Shown here: in pieces, positions 41,165 through 60,445 of the stretch
How the letters are laid out: every line of letters begins with the position of its first letter
Position numbering within the stretch: the stretch's first letter is position 1
Translations under genes and position numbers: made by a program
The notes under the pieces: generated by a model
Told to the model about the DNA's origin: nothing
Database searches by the model: none
Seen by the model: only the letters and a program-made list of their open reading frames with translations
NCBI RefSeq assembly: GCF_023159225.1
Contig: NC_063166.1
Coordinates: 76,882,575-76,946,574 of the forward strand
Direction: 5' to 3'
DNA from: Perognathus longimembris pacificus
Lineage: Eukaryota; Chordata; Mammalia; Rodentia; Heteromyidae
DNA: 64,000 nt

Positions 41165-41370
41165 TGTATAGCAATATTCTCAACACCAACTGCATGATAG
41201 AGTCATTGGAGCTTTTAAAGAATATACCACTGTTCAGGCTGCAGGTCGGGATGCAAAGCGAGGGAGGGCAAGACCACCTCGGGCAGGGGGCTGGGGGCAC
41301 AGCTTCGTGGTAGAGCACTAGCCTCACCTGCGGGTGGCCCTGATTCCCAACCCCAGCGCTACCAAGGAAA
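41165..41370 (+). repeat. MER5-like fragment and old ID element
   Basis: 41165-41255 has attctcaacaccaactgcat; 41284-41370 is an ID-like unit with ctgattcccaaccccagcg. Confidence 0.4.
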
Positions 41371-41689
41371 GAAAGGAAATCCCTAATGATTTCAGTAGGT
41401 AGCTGCATCTGAGAAGCATTGCTGGACCGGCTGGACCTGGGTTTTCTTCTGGGCTATCTATAGCCCAGCCCTCACGGGTCTGTAGCCAGGATCAGTATGC
41501 AGCTGGCCTGCACGAGTACAGCAGCAGCGGCGTAAAAACACCGACATTCTTCTCTACCTGATTGTCACCCGTGCTGCATTGCAGTTTCCAGCACTCCACC
41601 TCATCCCCAGACTCCTGGGCCTAAGGTAGTCAGTTCTGATCCATCGGGGGCTCCTACAGCCCTGAGTGCGAAACACTTGACACCCAGCT

Positions 41690-41830
41690 AGATAATGCTA
41701 TGCTGAGTGTCAGCTTTGTAGCCAGAAAGGCTTGGGTTGTCCACTGATTCGGGTCCTAGCTGTGTGGCTTTGGGTAAGTGGCTTTGTCCCTCTGAGCCTC
41801 CGTTTCCCTCATCTGGAAATGGAGTTAAGA
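41690..41830 (+). repeat. MIR SINE
   Basis: ctgtgtggctttgggtaag and cctccgtttccctcatctgg. Confidence 0.7.
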
Positions 41831-42263
41831 AGAGGGGCTTTGCCTTGGTCGCAAGTATAGGGAAGAAGGTATACTAGAGCAGAACGCTCATGCAGCCGTA
41901 TGTGGGGCAGGGGCAGTGCAGGCAAAGGTGTGCATTTCTAGAAAGTTCTTAGGTGCTGCTCTTCGGGCCCAGGAACTGGCCTTGGGGAGTCACCAGATGG
42001 GAAGACATGTGAGGGATCAGCACAGGCTTGGGGAAGGAGCAAAATCTGCTTCCAGTTGCCCCGTGGACCAGTTGCCCTCTGAGTACTGAGTACTGAGTCC
42101 CCCGAGTGTCCAGCCTTGGGTATTCCAAGGATTAGGGCCTCCCCACCTCCCCCTGAGGACGGGGTCCGAGTCAGCCTGAACGTTCTTCCAAGCACAACGC
42201 TGGACCCTGACCTGACCATATAAGGAAGTTTAGCTGAAGGCTGACTTCTCAAATGCCGTCCCC

Positions 42264-42267
<4 letters not shown>

Positions 42268-42337
<70 letters not shown>

Positions 42338-42550
42338 CACGCATGCAGCCTGGGCACTCTCCTTTAGCTTTTTTACTCGAGGCTGGTGCTCTCCCACTTG
42401 CGCCACAGCTCCACTTCTGGCTTTTTGGTGGTTATTTGTTGATAAGAGTCTCACGGTCTTTTCTGCCTGGGTTGGCTTTGAACCAGGATCTTCAGATCTC
42501 AGCCTCCTGAGTAGTTAGGATTGCAGGTGCAAGCCACTGGCGCCTGGCAA
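42268..42550 (-). repeat. (GA)n microsatellite and B1-Geo SINE
   Basis: (GA)n 42268-42333, then reverse B1-Geo 42350-42550. Confidence 0.85.
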
Positions 42551-42990
42551 GGGTTTTTTTCCTTCAAATATCAAAGGCAGTCTTTTGAAGATGTATTTTG
42601 GGATGCACCTGTTTGGCTGGGACCTCTCCCATTCTTATTACCAGGTCCACCCTTGCCTCTCTTTATTCCTAAACCTCATCTCTGTAGTTTTTGAGGAGGT
42701 AGGACCCTCTGGCCTGGAGGGACACTTGTGGGGAGGGGTTCCTAATTATTTATTTTCCTGTTTAATTCCCCCCCCCCCATTCCAGCCAAATGTCCCACAG
42801 GGCTTTGCCCCATCCAGCCTGGCCCCTGAGCAGCGGCCCCTCCCTGCCCAGATGGCTTCCCTCCCTGACTTCCTTTTGGCCACAGCCAGTGACTGGATCT
42901 TAGCACGGGATCTGGAGTCAGCAGGTCTCGAGAAGAGCCCTTGCCACTCACCCGCTGTGTGACCTTGAGCAACTTAAAGCACTTGGCTGA

Positions 42991-43100
42991 GCCAGGTGTG
43001 GTGGCATGTCCCTGTAGTCCCAGCAATTGGGAGGCAGAGACAGGAGGATTCCAAGTGCTACGTCAGCCTGAGCTACGTAGTGAGACCTTATCTCAACCCC
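42991..43100 (+). repeat. B1 monomer
   Basis: gagccaggtgtggtggcatg to gagaccttatctcaacc. It has no Geo part; older than the dimers. Confidence 0.75.
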
Positions 43101-43876
43101 CACCCCCGCCCCAAACAGCCAGGCATGGGTGGCTCATGGCTGCCCTCCATCCACCCTCCCCTTCCCAGGTATCAGGCAGTGTCACCTGTGCCTATGGGCC
43201 CACTGGGCATCCATTCGTCCAGCAGGGATGACCCCTGCTAGTTGTCTTGTTGTGTCCATTGTCACTGTGGCCTTCATGGGGGGGGGCTGAGGAGAATCAG
43301 GGCATCTAGCCCATGACGAGCCCAGGCTGTGGACAGCAGAGAGAGAGAGGCCCCCTCCTCTGACACCACCATGCACTTGGGCTGCACGTCCCCTGGCACC
43401 CTGGGTATCCTGAGACCACAGTACATGGTGTTTGCAGGTGGGTGGTGGATGCTAGGGCGTGGGGGAGGAGGTGATGGAACGTTTGTATTCGAAAGAGGAA
43501 AAATAGTTCACTAACAGATGGGGAAATATTTGTTTTAAATAGGCAATACTGAAGTATTAATATTCTATTAAAATCCTTTCCTACTTGAAAAAAAAAGAAG
43601 AATGATGAGTGTAGAACATGGGCACCATCTCGGGCCCGGAGCCGGTGGGGGAGGGGAAGGGGGATGAGTGTGATTGAAGTACTTCATCTGGATGTGCAAA
43701 ATAGAATAATGAAACCCATTAAAAATGTTTTTAAAGGAAGAGGGGCCAGGGGAATAAGAAAGAATAACAGAAGGAATGAATTTGATCAAAGTACATTTTA
43801 TGCATATATGGAGCTATCACAATGAGACTCCTTTGTGCAATTAATATAAGCTACTAAAAAGAGAGAGAGAAAGAGC

Positions 43877-44105
43877 ATGACAGGTACCCGTGGCTCACGC
43901 CTGTCATCCCAGCTACTCAGGAGGCTGAGATGTGAGGATCATGGGTCAAAGCCAGCCCAGGCAGGAAAGTCTGTGAAACTCTATCTCGATAAACTACCCA
44001 AAGCTGGAAGTGGCACTGTGGCTCAAGTAATAGAGCGAGCGCTAGTCACGTACAAAAGCTCAGGGACAGCACCCAAGCCCTGGAATCAAAGTTTAGGAAT
44101 GGCAC
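43877..44105 (+). repeat. B1-Geo SINE
   Basis: acaggtacccgtggctcacg to a GA-rich tail. Confidence 0.82.
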
Positions 44106-44150
44106 AAGAGAGAGAGAAAGAGAGAGAACACTTGTGAAAGGTTCTGGGTT

Positions 44151-44352
44151 GGGGCTGGGAATATGGCCTAGTGGCAAGAGTGCTTGCCTCCTACACATGA
44201 AGCTCTCCGTTGGAGTCCCCAGCACCACATATATGGAAAACGGCCAGAAGGGGCGCTGTGGCTCAGGTGGGAGTGCTAGCCTTGAACAAAATGAAGCCAG
44301 GGACAGTGCTCAGGCCCTGAGTCCAAGGCCCAGGACTGGCCAAAAAAAAAAA
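44151..44352 (+). repeat. IDL-Geo SINE with 15-bp TSD, inserted in an older ID tail
   Basis: gaaaggttctgggtt at 44136-44150 and 44353-44367. Confidence 0.9.
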
Positions 44353-44474
44353 GAAAGGTTCTGGGTTCAATCCCCAATACTGCAAAAAAAAAAAAAAAAT
44401 CTCCAGCCTTGTGACGTGAGGACTATTCTTTGCCCCACTTTAATTAAGTAATTACTTAATTAACTGTGGTGGTG

Positions 44475-44680
44475 GTGCTGTTTCTACTGGGGACCAAACC
44501 CAGGGCCTTGTGCATGCTAGGCACACATTCCACCACAGAGCTTTCCCCCGGTTTCATAGATAAGGAACTGGAGGCCCAGAGAGACAAAGTGACTTTCCTA
44601 AGGCCACACAGCCAGTTAAGTGGTAGGAGCTGGAATTTGAACGGAGAGGTCGGATTCCATAGTGGATACTGACTTTCCTG
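44475..44680 (-). repeat. Reverse ID and reverse MIR
   Basis: 44475-44555 ID-like; 44560-44645 has ggaactggaggcccagagag and ggccacacagccagttaag, typical reverse MIR. Confidence 0.65.
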
Positions 44681-44752
44681 GGGAAGGCCCTCCACACAGG
44701 CGAGGGAGGCGGCACTGTGGGGAGTGCCACCGCCCCGGGCTAGGGATAGGAG

Positions 44753-44754
<2 letters not shown>

Positions 44755-44806
<52 letters not shown>
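44755..44806. repeat. (TG)n microsatellite
   Basis: About 26 units without interruption. Confidence 0.95.
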
Positions 44807-44808
<2 letters not shown>

Positions 44809-45534
44809 TGGGAACTGGGTACTGAGTGATCTCGCGCCCGAGGCAGCAGTGTTGTGTCTACACACCTTTCTGCTTCCTCCTGGACGTGGGGAGTGTCTCC
44901 TCTCTATCCTGCCAGAGCCTCCCAGGCCGTCTATACCAGGTTGGGGAGGAGCAGGCTTGGAGTTCCCCCATGCTAGGCAGAGGGAGAGATTCCTCATCCC
45001 CTGAGGCTGTCCCCAGTCTGAGGGCCTAGAGTTATTAATAGCAGCCTGTGGGGCTGTGTCACCCAGATTGTGACTCAGGATCCAGGACCAGGCCCCCCTC
45101 CATCCCGCAGGGCCTGCACCTGTGAAGGGCTTAGAGTCCACACGACTTCAGTCAGGGCATTGGGGTTGGGATGACCCCCTCTCCCCCAAGGGAAAAGGCT
45201 TGCTCTTGGCCTCCCCTCCTTGGCTGAACTCTCTTGTGGTATTGCGGGGTGGGGGGGGGCAGGGAAGTGGGGAAGGGGATGTGGTAACCAGCACCACTTC
45301 CTGCCACCGCAGTGTTGAAAGGCAAGCTCCCCCAAGTTCCCCCTTGATGAGGTCTGGGGGGATGGGAGGGGGGAAGGAGGAAGTTGGGAGTGGGGAGAGG
45401 AGGGTTCTCGCTTGGGTCGATGCCAGGGATCAAGCCTTAGGGTCCCTGGCAGGTGTTCTCTCTCTGATCTCATAAAGCCAGCTGCTGTCCTGAAGGACAG
45501 CAGTCCTGAATAGCCGCTTGGACACGGGTCATGG

Positions 45535-45780
45535 GCCAAGCGACTTAACCTTGGCCCTTAGAATACGGGCTGATGAGAGAAGTACTACTACTGCCCCCGC
45601 TTCGCAGATGGGGAAACGGAGGCACCGGTGGTGGGTTAATTGCCCAGGCAAGTGACTGGTAGAGCTGAGATTTGAACGTAGATGGCCTGGTTCAAGAGTG
45701 GGAGCTCTTGCCACTGCTCCTTATTGTCCACATATTGCTGTGTGGCCATGGTGAGCTTTGTCTCCTCATCTGTACAATGG
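45535..45780 (-). repeat. MIR SINE
   Basis: cttcgcagatggggaaacgg and tagagctgagatttgaacg. Confidence 0.65.
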
Positions 45781-46106
45781 AGGTAATTGGAGAAGATGAA
45801 GCATCTCTCTGTGTGATGGTTACCTTTCTGGTAAATACCTACTCATCCGGTTTCACCCCTAGTAGGCTCAGCTCCATGCGTGAGGGGACCAGGGCTCAGC
45901 TCCCTGAGTGAGGGAGCCAGGGCTATCTTGGACCCTACTGTAGTCCCACTGCGAAGCCAAGCTCAGAGCCTGGTCCCTACAGGTCAGCAAATACTTGCTG
46001 AGTGAATAGTCCTTAAACGGGTGGGAGATCATCATCGATACTGTGGGTATCTGACGGAAGCTTTGGATTCTTTACAAACATAAAAAAGAAAGAACTCAAC
46101 ATGTAC

Positions 46107-46265
46107 CGGTGGTTCTGCCCCTCCCACCCACCCAGGGGGCATTTGGCAATGTTTGGCAACATTTCTGGTTGTCACAACTGGCAGGGGGAGGAGCTTCTGG
46201 CGTCTCCTGGGCAGAGTGGCTGAGGACACTTCTAGACGTGCTCCGCTGTCCAGGGCAGCGTTTCC
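46107..46265 (+). repeat. MER20 DNA transposon relic
   Basis: ggttctgcccctcccac, ggggcatttggcaatgtttg, catttctggttgtcacaac and a matching second half. Confidence 0.75.
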
Positions 46266-46424
46266 AAACAAGGAAGGATCCAGCCCCGAATAGCAAACGT
46301 GGCACGTTTCAGAAACACGGCATATGCGCATAGCCAAGGCACACTCGGATCAGTGCCCAGTTCCACCCAGAGACAGAACCCAGGCTTGGGAAGGCTTTCC
46401 ATTCCCCAAAGCATGCTGCTCTTG

Positions 46425-46660
46425 AACCAGGTGCCAGTGGTGCATACCTGGAATCCTAGCTACTCCATGAGACTCATATCTCCAAATTAACCACCAAAAA
46501 GCTGGCAGTAGAGGTGTGGCTCACGTGGTAGAGCACCAGCCTTGAGCAAAAAAGAAAGCTCAGGGACAGAACCTAAGCCCTGAGTTCAAGTCCCTAGACT
46601 GGCACACACACATACACACACACACTATATATAGAGAGTGGCACACACACACTATACACA
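46425..46660 (+). repeat. B1-Geo SINE with CA-rich end
   Basis: Head ccaggtgccagtggtgcat; tail replaced by a CA microsatellite with palindromic TATATATA. Confidence 0.75.
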
Positions 46661-47059
46661 TACCCTCCTCCCCCACCCCAGATCTTTGGCTGCACACTCC
46701 CAAGTGTGGGAGTGTGGACATGGACCGTGGCTCTGCTTTGCTCTGTCTTAGCACATCACTCTCCAGAGGCTGCATCCCCTCTCTTCTCTTAGGTGGGCAG
46801 CAGGGGCTCAGAGGAAAAGGGTTCAGGCTTCACACATCTCCCTAACAAATCCCCTTTCTCCTTGCACTCTAGTCTCTAGTCTTCTCAGTTCCCCAGATAT
46901 GGCAACCAAAATGGAAAGCCTCAGAACCAGGCAACCCAAGCCTTCAATCCTGGGTCCATGAAAACTTACCATGTGGTCCAAAGCAAGTCTCCTAAGTTCT
47001 CTGAGACTCATTTTCTTCCTCTGGAAAAGGAAGATTACTCTCAACTACCCTATAAGCAA

Positions 47060-47270
47060 GGCACGGTAGCACATGCCTGTAATCTCAGCACTGGAGAGGT
47101 AGTATAGGTAGGAGGATCAGGAGTATGAGGACAGTTTAGGCTACATAGTAAGAGTCTGTCTCAAAAACAAACAAATGAAGGGCTGGGAATATAGTAAAGC
47201 ACTTGCCTAGTATGTGCAAGGCCCTGCCTGGGTTTGATCCTCAGAACCACACACACACACACACACACAA
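47060..47270 (+). repeat. B1 plus ID dimer (no Geo)
   Basis: 47060-47170 B1 then 47180-47250 ID, joined by an A-rich linker, ending in (AC)n. Confidence 0.7.
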
Positions 47271-47339
47271 ATAAAAATAAAAATGGAGCAAATGAGAAGC
47301 TGATAGAGAATCTTACTACAGTGCACAGCATAGTAAGTA

Positions 47340-47435
47340 TAAAAAAAAGACACTTTTATTAATAGGGCTTGGAAGGGGAGTGGCCATTCAAGGTCACATG
47401 GCTGGATGGCAGAGCTGGGACTGAACGTAGAACTT
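47340..47435 (-). repeat. MIR fragment
   Basis: ggtcacatggctggatggca and agctgggactgaac. Confidence 0.55.
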
Positions 47436-47761
47436 TGTGACTCCCAAGCAAGCACCCACGAGGGAGCCTCAGACTTCCATTTCCCTCTTCTCCTGTCTCA
47501 CCTCCCAGTCTCACTTTCTAGGTTGCGATCGTAAAGGACTTGGCACATAGTAGGCCTAGTAAATACAGCATCCATTTGTTGTCTAATTAACGTGCTGCAG
47601 AAGGCAGGGGCAAATGGGGGCCTTGCCTATACTGTCTAGACAGGTGGTTGGGAGGGGCAAGCCAGCTGGCTGTTGGTAGAAATGGTGAGAATTGGTGTGG
47701 AAGCTTTCCTAGTTAGAGCAGGGCTGCAGAAGAAGGGCAAGTAATGAATCTGAAGCCTAGT

Positions 47762-48215
47762 AGGGCACTGGTGGCTCACACCTGTAGTCCTAGCTACTCA
47801 GGAGGCTGAGATCTGAAGATCGAAGTTGGAAGCCAGCCCAGGCCAGGAAAGTCTGTGAGACTCTCATCTCCAATTGACCAAAAAAGAAAAAACAAAAGCC
47901 AGAAGTGGAACTGTGGCTCAATTGGTAGAGTACTAGCCTTGAGTGAAAAAACTCAGGGACAGCACTCAGGCCCTGAATTCAAGCCCCAGGATTGGCACGC
48001 GCGTGTGCGCACACACACACACACGCACGGAGAGGGGCAGGGCAGGGAATGGGGTTCATGTCTGTAATCCTAGCAACTCATGAGGCTGAGATAGGAGATT
48101 CAAAGACAGCCCCGACTCATCTCCAATTAACCAGCAAAAAGTCAGAAGTGGAGGTATGGTTCAAGTGATAGAACATTTGCCTAGCAAGCATAATAATTTG
48201 ACCTCTACTATCACA
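47762..48215 (+). repeat. Two B1-Geo SINEs, same orientation
   Basis: 47762-48000 (complete, CG/CA-rich tail) and 48040-48215 (degraded). Confidence 0.78.
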
Positions 48216-48531
48216 AAATAAATGAATGTAATAAGGGCAGTTTCAAAGCATACACTCACATTATGTCTCCTGGCCCCGGGCTGCCCCCCATCCTTCATCC
48301 TTGGCCTTCATGGTCGGCACCAATGACCGCCTTTTATTGGGGATTTACATATGCCGCATTAGGCATTTTGTGCCTTTGATCTCATTTTAGGGACAAAAGC
48401 TTTCTTTTTGCTATAACTGAGGACATTTGCCTGAGGCCTGAACAAGTTCATCTGCTAATTTACAGATGCCAACTCTTCCCTTTACTACCACCGCAAGGAG
48501 TCACCCTGCCTGAGACCAGGGCTCACAGGGT

Positions 48532-48541
48532 GGAATTCCCC
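48532..48541 (+). promoter_or_regulatory. MMP9: NF-kappaB site GGAATTCCCC
   Basis: Identical to the kappaB site known near -600 in human MMP9; here about 556 bp before the ATG. Predicts induction by TNF/IL-1 signals. Confidence 0.75.
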
Positions 48542-48594
48542 GATTCCTGCCTGGCAGACCCCCCCCCCCCCACCATGGATCTGAGAGAGGAAGC

Positions 48595-48606
48595 TGAGTC
48601 AGGAAG
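48595..48606 (+). promoter_or_regulatory. MMP9: Distal AP-1 with adjoining ETS/PEA3 site
   Basis: TGAGTCA at 48595-48601 overlapping AGGAAG (48601-48606), the composite used by AP-1 and ETS factors in human MMP9. Confidence 0.7.
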
Positions 48607-48916
48607 GCTTTCCAGGAGAGGACAGAGCCTGCAGTGCGGGGGTGGGGGGATGGGAATGGGGGGGCTTCAGGCAGAGCTCTGGCCAGAAGGAGTGCTGCAG
48701 AATTACAAGGATGAGCCCTTCCCTGAGCTGGCCCTGGTCCCTCTCCTTCTCTCACCCACAAGTGCTGCGATTTGCAAAAGCCAGCTCCTTCCCAGAGTGC
48801 TGTGGTTTCCTGCGGGCCCAGGGTCCTGCCTGACTTTGGCAGGGAGGACTGTGGGCAGGGGAGACGGGAGGGGGTGATGTAAGCCTTCTCTTTGCCTTCT
48901 CACGCTGGAAGTACCC

Positions 48917-48965
<49 letters not shown>
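48917..48965. repeat. (CA)n microsatellite in the MMP9 promoter
   Basis: About 24 CA units ending 11 bases before the proximal AP-1 site. The human promoter has a polymorphic CA repeat in the same place. Confidence 0.95.
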
Positions 48966-48967
<2 letters not shown>

Positions 48968-48975
48968 CAATACAC

Positions 48976-48982
48976 TGAGTCA
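48976..48982 (+). promoter_or_regulatory. MMP9: Proximal AP-1 site TGAGTCA
   Basis: Matches the essential proximal AP-1 (TRE) of human MMP9. Confidence 0.8.
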
Positions 48983-49000
48983 GCAGCCGCCCACTGGGGA

Positions 49001-49009
49001 GGGGCGGGG
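49001..49009 (+). promoter_or_regulatory. MMP9: GC box (Sp1)
   Basis: GGGGCGGGG between AP-1 and the TTAAA box. Confidence 0.7.
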
Positions 49010-49033
49010 TCACTGATTCAGTCCCAGTGCCTC

Positions 49034-49039
49034 TTTAAA
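49034..49039 (+). promoter_or_regulatory. MMP9: TTTAAA box of MMP9
   Basis: TATA-like box about 50 bp before the ATG; human MMP9 also uses TTAAA in place of a standard TATA box. Confidence 0.75.
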
Positions 49040-49087
49040 GCCCCTGTGCCGCAAGAGAAGTTGCCACCAGATACTTCCACTGTCACC

Positions 49088-57299
<8,212 letters not shown>

Positions 57300-57495
57300 G
57301 GCTCCCGTCCTGCCTCAGCAGCGCCACGCCGGTCTCCGCCGGGACCGTTCTCGTGGGGAGGAACGAGCCAGTTTGCTGGATACAAACTGGTGACGTGTTC
57401 TGGAGGCCGGGAGGAGTGGAGGCGGGCTGGGCCTTCTCTTCACTCCTTCCTTTGTTGTTGGTCTGTTTCTAATAAATATAGATGGTGTAACCTGT
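57300..57495 (+). other. MMP9: MMP9 3' UTR
   Basis: Short UTR from the stop to just after AATAAA. Confidence 0.85.
57471..57476 (+). terminator. MMP9: MMP9 polyadenylation signal AATAAA
   Basis: Canonical hexamer 172 nt past the stop, followed by GT-rich DNA (gtttgtgtttatgt). Confidence 0.9.
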
Positions 57496-57943
57496 AGAGT
57501 AGTTTGTGTTTATGTATGTATACCTGTTCATCGGTGCGTACGTATTCCATTGATAGAGCGCTACTATGGGCCTGGCACTGCGCTAGGCTCTTCATAAATA
57601 TTGACATACACAGTCCTTCCTATAGCTGTCGTGTGATTACTTCCTGTTGGGAAGGTGTCATGTGATTATTTCTCTTGCATGGCTGAGGAAATGACTACGC
57701 TATTTGTTCATCAGCCATTCATTGAGCCCCTCTGTAGAGACAGAATCCAGGTGAGACACTGGGAGGAGAGAAATGAACTGGACTTCAGACCTGCCTTCAA
57801 GAACCTCTTAGCGGTCCTCAAATGCTAGAGCTTCTCACAGGGTTACAAACACAGATCCCCCGCTCCAGTCCTGAGAGTGCAACTTAGTGAGAGGGGATGA
57901 TTCTGTGGCTAGTGGCAGTGGCTTTGGGCTTGGAGAGTCCCTG

Positions 57944-57944
<1 letters not shown>

Positions 57945-57987
<43 letters not shown>

Positions 57988-58195
57988 TGGTCCTGGTGCT
58001 TGAATTCAGGCCTTGGGTTCTAACCCTGAGCTTTGATGCTCAAGGCTAGCACTCTGCCACTTGAGCCACAGCTCCACATCTGGCTTTTTGGTGGTTGATT
58101 GGAAATAAGAGTCTCATGGACTTTCAAACTGCAATTCTCAGATCTCAGCTTCTTGAGTAGCTAGGATTACAGATGTGAGCCGCCAGTGCCCAGCT
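57945..58195 (-). repeat. (TG)n and B1-Geo SINE
   Basis: TG repeat 57945-57983, then reverse B1-Geo to about 58195; another TG run at 58217-58258. Confidence 0.82.
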
Positions 58196-58215
58196 AAGAG
58201 TACAATAATGGGTCA

Positions 58216-58260
<45 letters not shown>

Positions 58261-58262
58261 TA

Positions 58263-58565
58263 TGGGGCTTGAGGGAGGAGATTCCACGTCCCTCCAAGAG
58301 TCCACCACTCAGAGGCAGTCTCAAGCAAAAAGATGGATTTATTGGGGAAGCAAAAAGTGGGCTGACTGGCCAGGGACACAGTGCAGACTCGGGCGCTGAC
58401 ACTGTGACCCCGAGCAGTCCTCAAATTGGGGTTTATAAAGGTAAAAGCGCAGCACAGATGTAGGGGGTTGACGCAGGGGGTAGAGCATGCAACAAACAAA
58501 TTAAGCAAGCCATTTACAGAAGCAGAATTTTGGGGTCAGGTTGACCTAATCTACTCCCCCCAACA
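58263..58565 (-). mobile_element. Candidate solo LTR of an ERV1-like endogenous retrovirus
   Basis: On the minus strand it begins TGTTGGGG, has TTTATAAA (TATA-type) near the middle, AATAAA about 105 nt further on, and then a C/T-rich U5-like end (cctctgagtggtggactc). Length about 303 bp. No coding sequence lies on either side, and the ends lack a clear target duplication. It could be part of a longer LTR. Confidence 0.5.
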
Positions 58566-58620
58566 CTTCCTACCATGTTTCCCTGAGTCAAGACAGAGTC
58601 AGCTGTACTCCCTACAGCAG

Positions 58621-58680
58621 TGTGTGTGTGTGTGTGTGTGTGTGTTACATGTATGTGAATGAGAGAGAGAGAGAGAGAGA
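58621..58680. repeat. (TG)n and (GA)n microsatellites
   Basis: TG at 58620-58645, GA at 58662-58680. Confidence 0.9.
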
Positions 58681-59004
58681 TGGTGGGAGAGACAGAGAGA
58701 GGCAGAGAGGTTGAACAGTGCGTTGCGTTGGAGGTTGGCAAATGCTCCTAAGCAAGATGACCTTTCAACTAGACTGGCATGGGAGGGCTGGCCAAGAGCC
58801 TCTTCTGGTTCAGTGAGCCAGCCTCCAGAAGATAACCCATCCAAACCTTCAACCTGAGAATGTCCCACTCTAACTAATCCTCACGTGCCTGTGCGTGAAC
58901 ACGTGTAAGTATGCTGACTGCAGCATCTTTCTCATATGCTGAGAACCTGCCAAAGCCCTCAGTGCCTTGCAGGCAGGCCGTGGGTAAAGGATGGCTAAAG
59001 TGCA

Positions 59005-59232
59005 AGGGACTGGTGGCTCACGCCTGTCATCCTAGCTGCTCAGGAGCCTGAGATCTGAGGATCACAATTCAAAGTCGACCCAGGCAGAAAGGTCCAAGAG
59101 ACACTTATCTCCAATTAACCACCAAAAACCTAGAAGTGGAGCTGTGGCTCAAGTGATAGAGTGCTAGCCTTGAGCCAAAGAGCTTGGGGACAGCACCCAG
59201 GCCCCAAGTTCAAGCCCCAGGACTGACACAAA
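59005..59232 (+). repeat. B1-Geo SINE
   Basis: gggactggtggctcacgcct to caagccccaggactgac. Confidence 0.85.
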
Positions 59233-59394
59233 ACTTAAGGCTGAGGTAACGGAGATCAAATAGGGCTTTCCATAGATGGCAGCGTGAGTCCCTGTACAGC
59301 ACTTGTTCCAGCCAGGCCTGTTCCATGTGCTTTGTGTGGGTTCAAACAATCCTGTGAGGCAGGCACTACAACTCCTCAGAGGGATGGTTTTGTG

Positions 59395-59640
59395 ATTAGG
59401 TTTGCTGAAACAGATTCTCCCCTTATAGCCCAGGCTGGCCTCAAACTTTCATCCTCCTGTCTCAGCCTCTCTCAGACTGGGATTATTATACATTGTCATG
59501 CTTGGCTTGTAGGTACTACTGTTTATTTCTTTTTAATTTTTTAATGGAAGTATTGGGTTTGGATGAAGGGACTTGAGCGTGCTAGGTAAGTATTTATTGT
59601 GGTATGGAAGCCATGCACCCAGCCCTTTTAGCTTTGGGGC
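59395..59640 (-). repeat. Old reverse B1 and ID pieces
   Basis: 59395-59505 B1-like, 59555-59630 ID-like. Confidence 0.5.
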
Positions 59641-59769
59641 CATTTGGTTTTTAGATAATGTCTCCTGTTTTTGCCTGGGGCCAGCTTGAGCCATGATGTA
59701 TCTATCTATGGCTTCCAGTGGTTGGAGCTATAGGCATCACATACTTAGTTTATTAAAAATATTCTTTTT

Positions 59770-59981
59770 TGGGGCTGGGGATTTGGCCTAGTGGCAAGAG
59801 CGCTTGCCTCGTATACTTGAAGCCCTGGGTTCGATTCCCCAGCACCACATATGCAGAAAATGGCCAGGAGTGGCGCTGTGACTCAAGTGGCAGAGTGCTA
59901 GCCTTGAGCAAGAAGAAGCCAGGGACAGTGCTTAGGCCCTGAGTCCAAGCCCAGGACTGGCAAAAAAAAAAAAAAGAAAAA
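59770..59981 (+). repeat. IDL-Geo SINE with TSD
   Basis: aaaatattcttttt on both sides (59756-59769 and 59982-59995). Confidence 0.9.
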
Positions 59982-60000
59982 AAAATATTCTTTTTCTTAG

Positions 60001-60445
60001 CAGGGCACCCATGGCTCATGCCCTGAATCCTAGCTACTCAAGAGGCTCAGGTCTGAGGATGGGGACTCAAAGCCAACCTGGAACTCCATGAGACTCTTAT
60101 CTCCAACAAACTACTCAAAAAAGCTGGAAGTGGCGCTGTGGCTCAAGTGGTAGAGTGTTCTCCTCGAGTAAAAGAAGCTCAAGGATAGTGCTTAGATCCA
60201 GATTTCAGGACCGGCAACATTTTTTTTTTTCCCTTTGGGCCAGTACTAGAGCTTGAACTAGAGGCCTCACAATCTCCCTTGGCTTTTTCCACTCAAGGCT
60301 GGCATTCTACCACTTAAGCTTCACCTCCACCTCTAGCATTATGCTGGCTATATGAATCTCATGGATTTGTCTGCCTGGGCTGGCTTCCAACCAAGATCCT
60401 CAGACATCAGCCTCCCGAGTGGTGAGATTACAGGTGTGACTGGCT
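60001..60445. repeat. Inverted pair of B1-Geo SINEs
   Basis: 60001-60220 forward, 60230-60445 reverse, separated by about 10 bases of T-rich sequence. Can fold into a long hairpin if transcribed. Confidence 0.8.

Larger units (their letters stand above)
48480..49087 (+). promoter_or_regulatory. MMP9: MMP9 promoter region
   Basis: Holds, in the order known from the human promoter, a kappaB site, a distal AP-1/ETS pair, a CA repeat, a proximal AP-1 site, a GC box and a TTAAA box, all within 560 bp of the ATG. Start of transcription is inferred at about 49060-49070. Confidence 0.85.
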
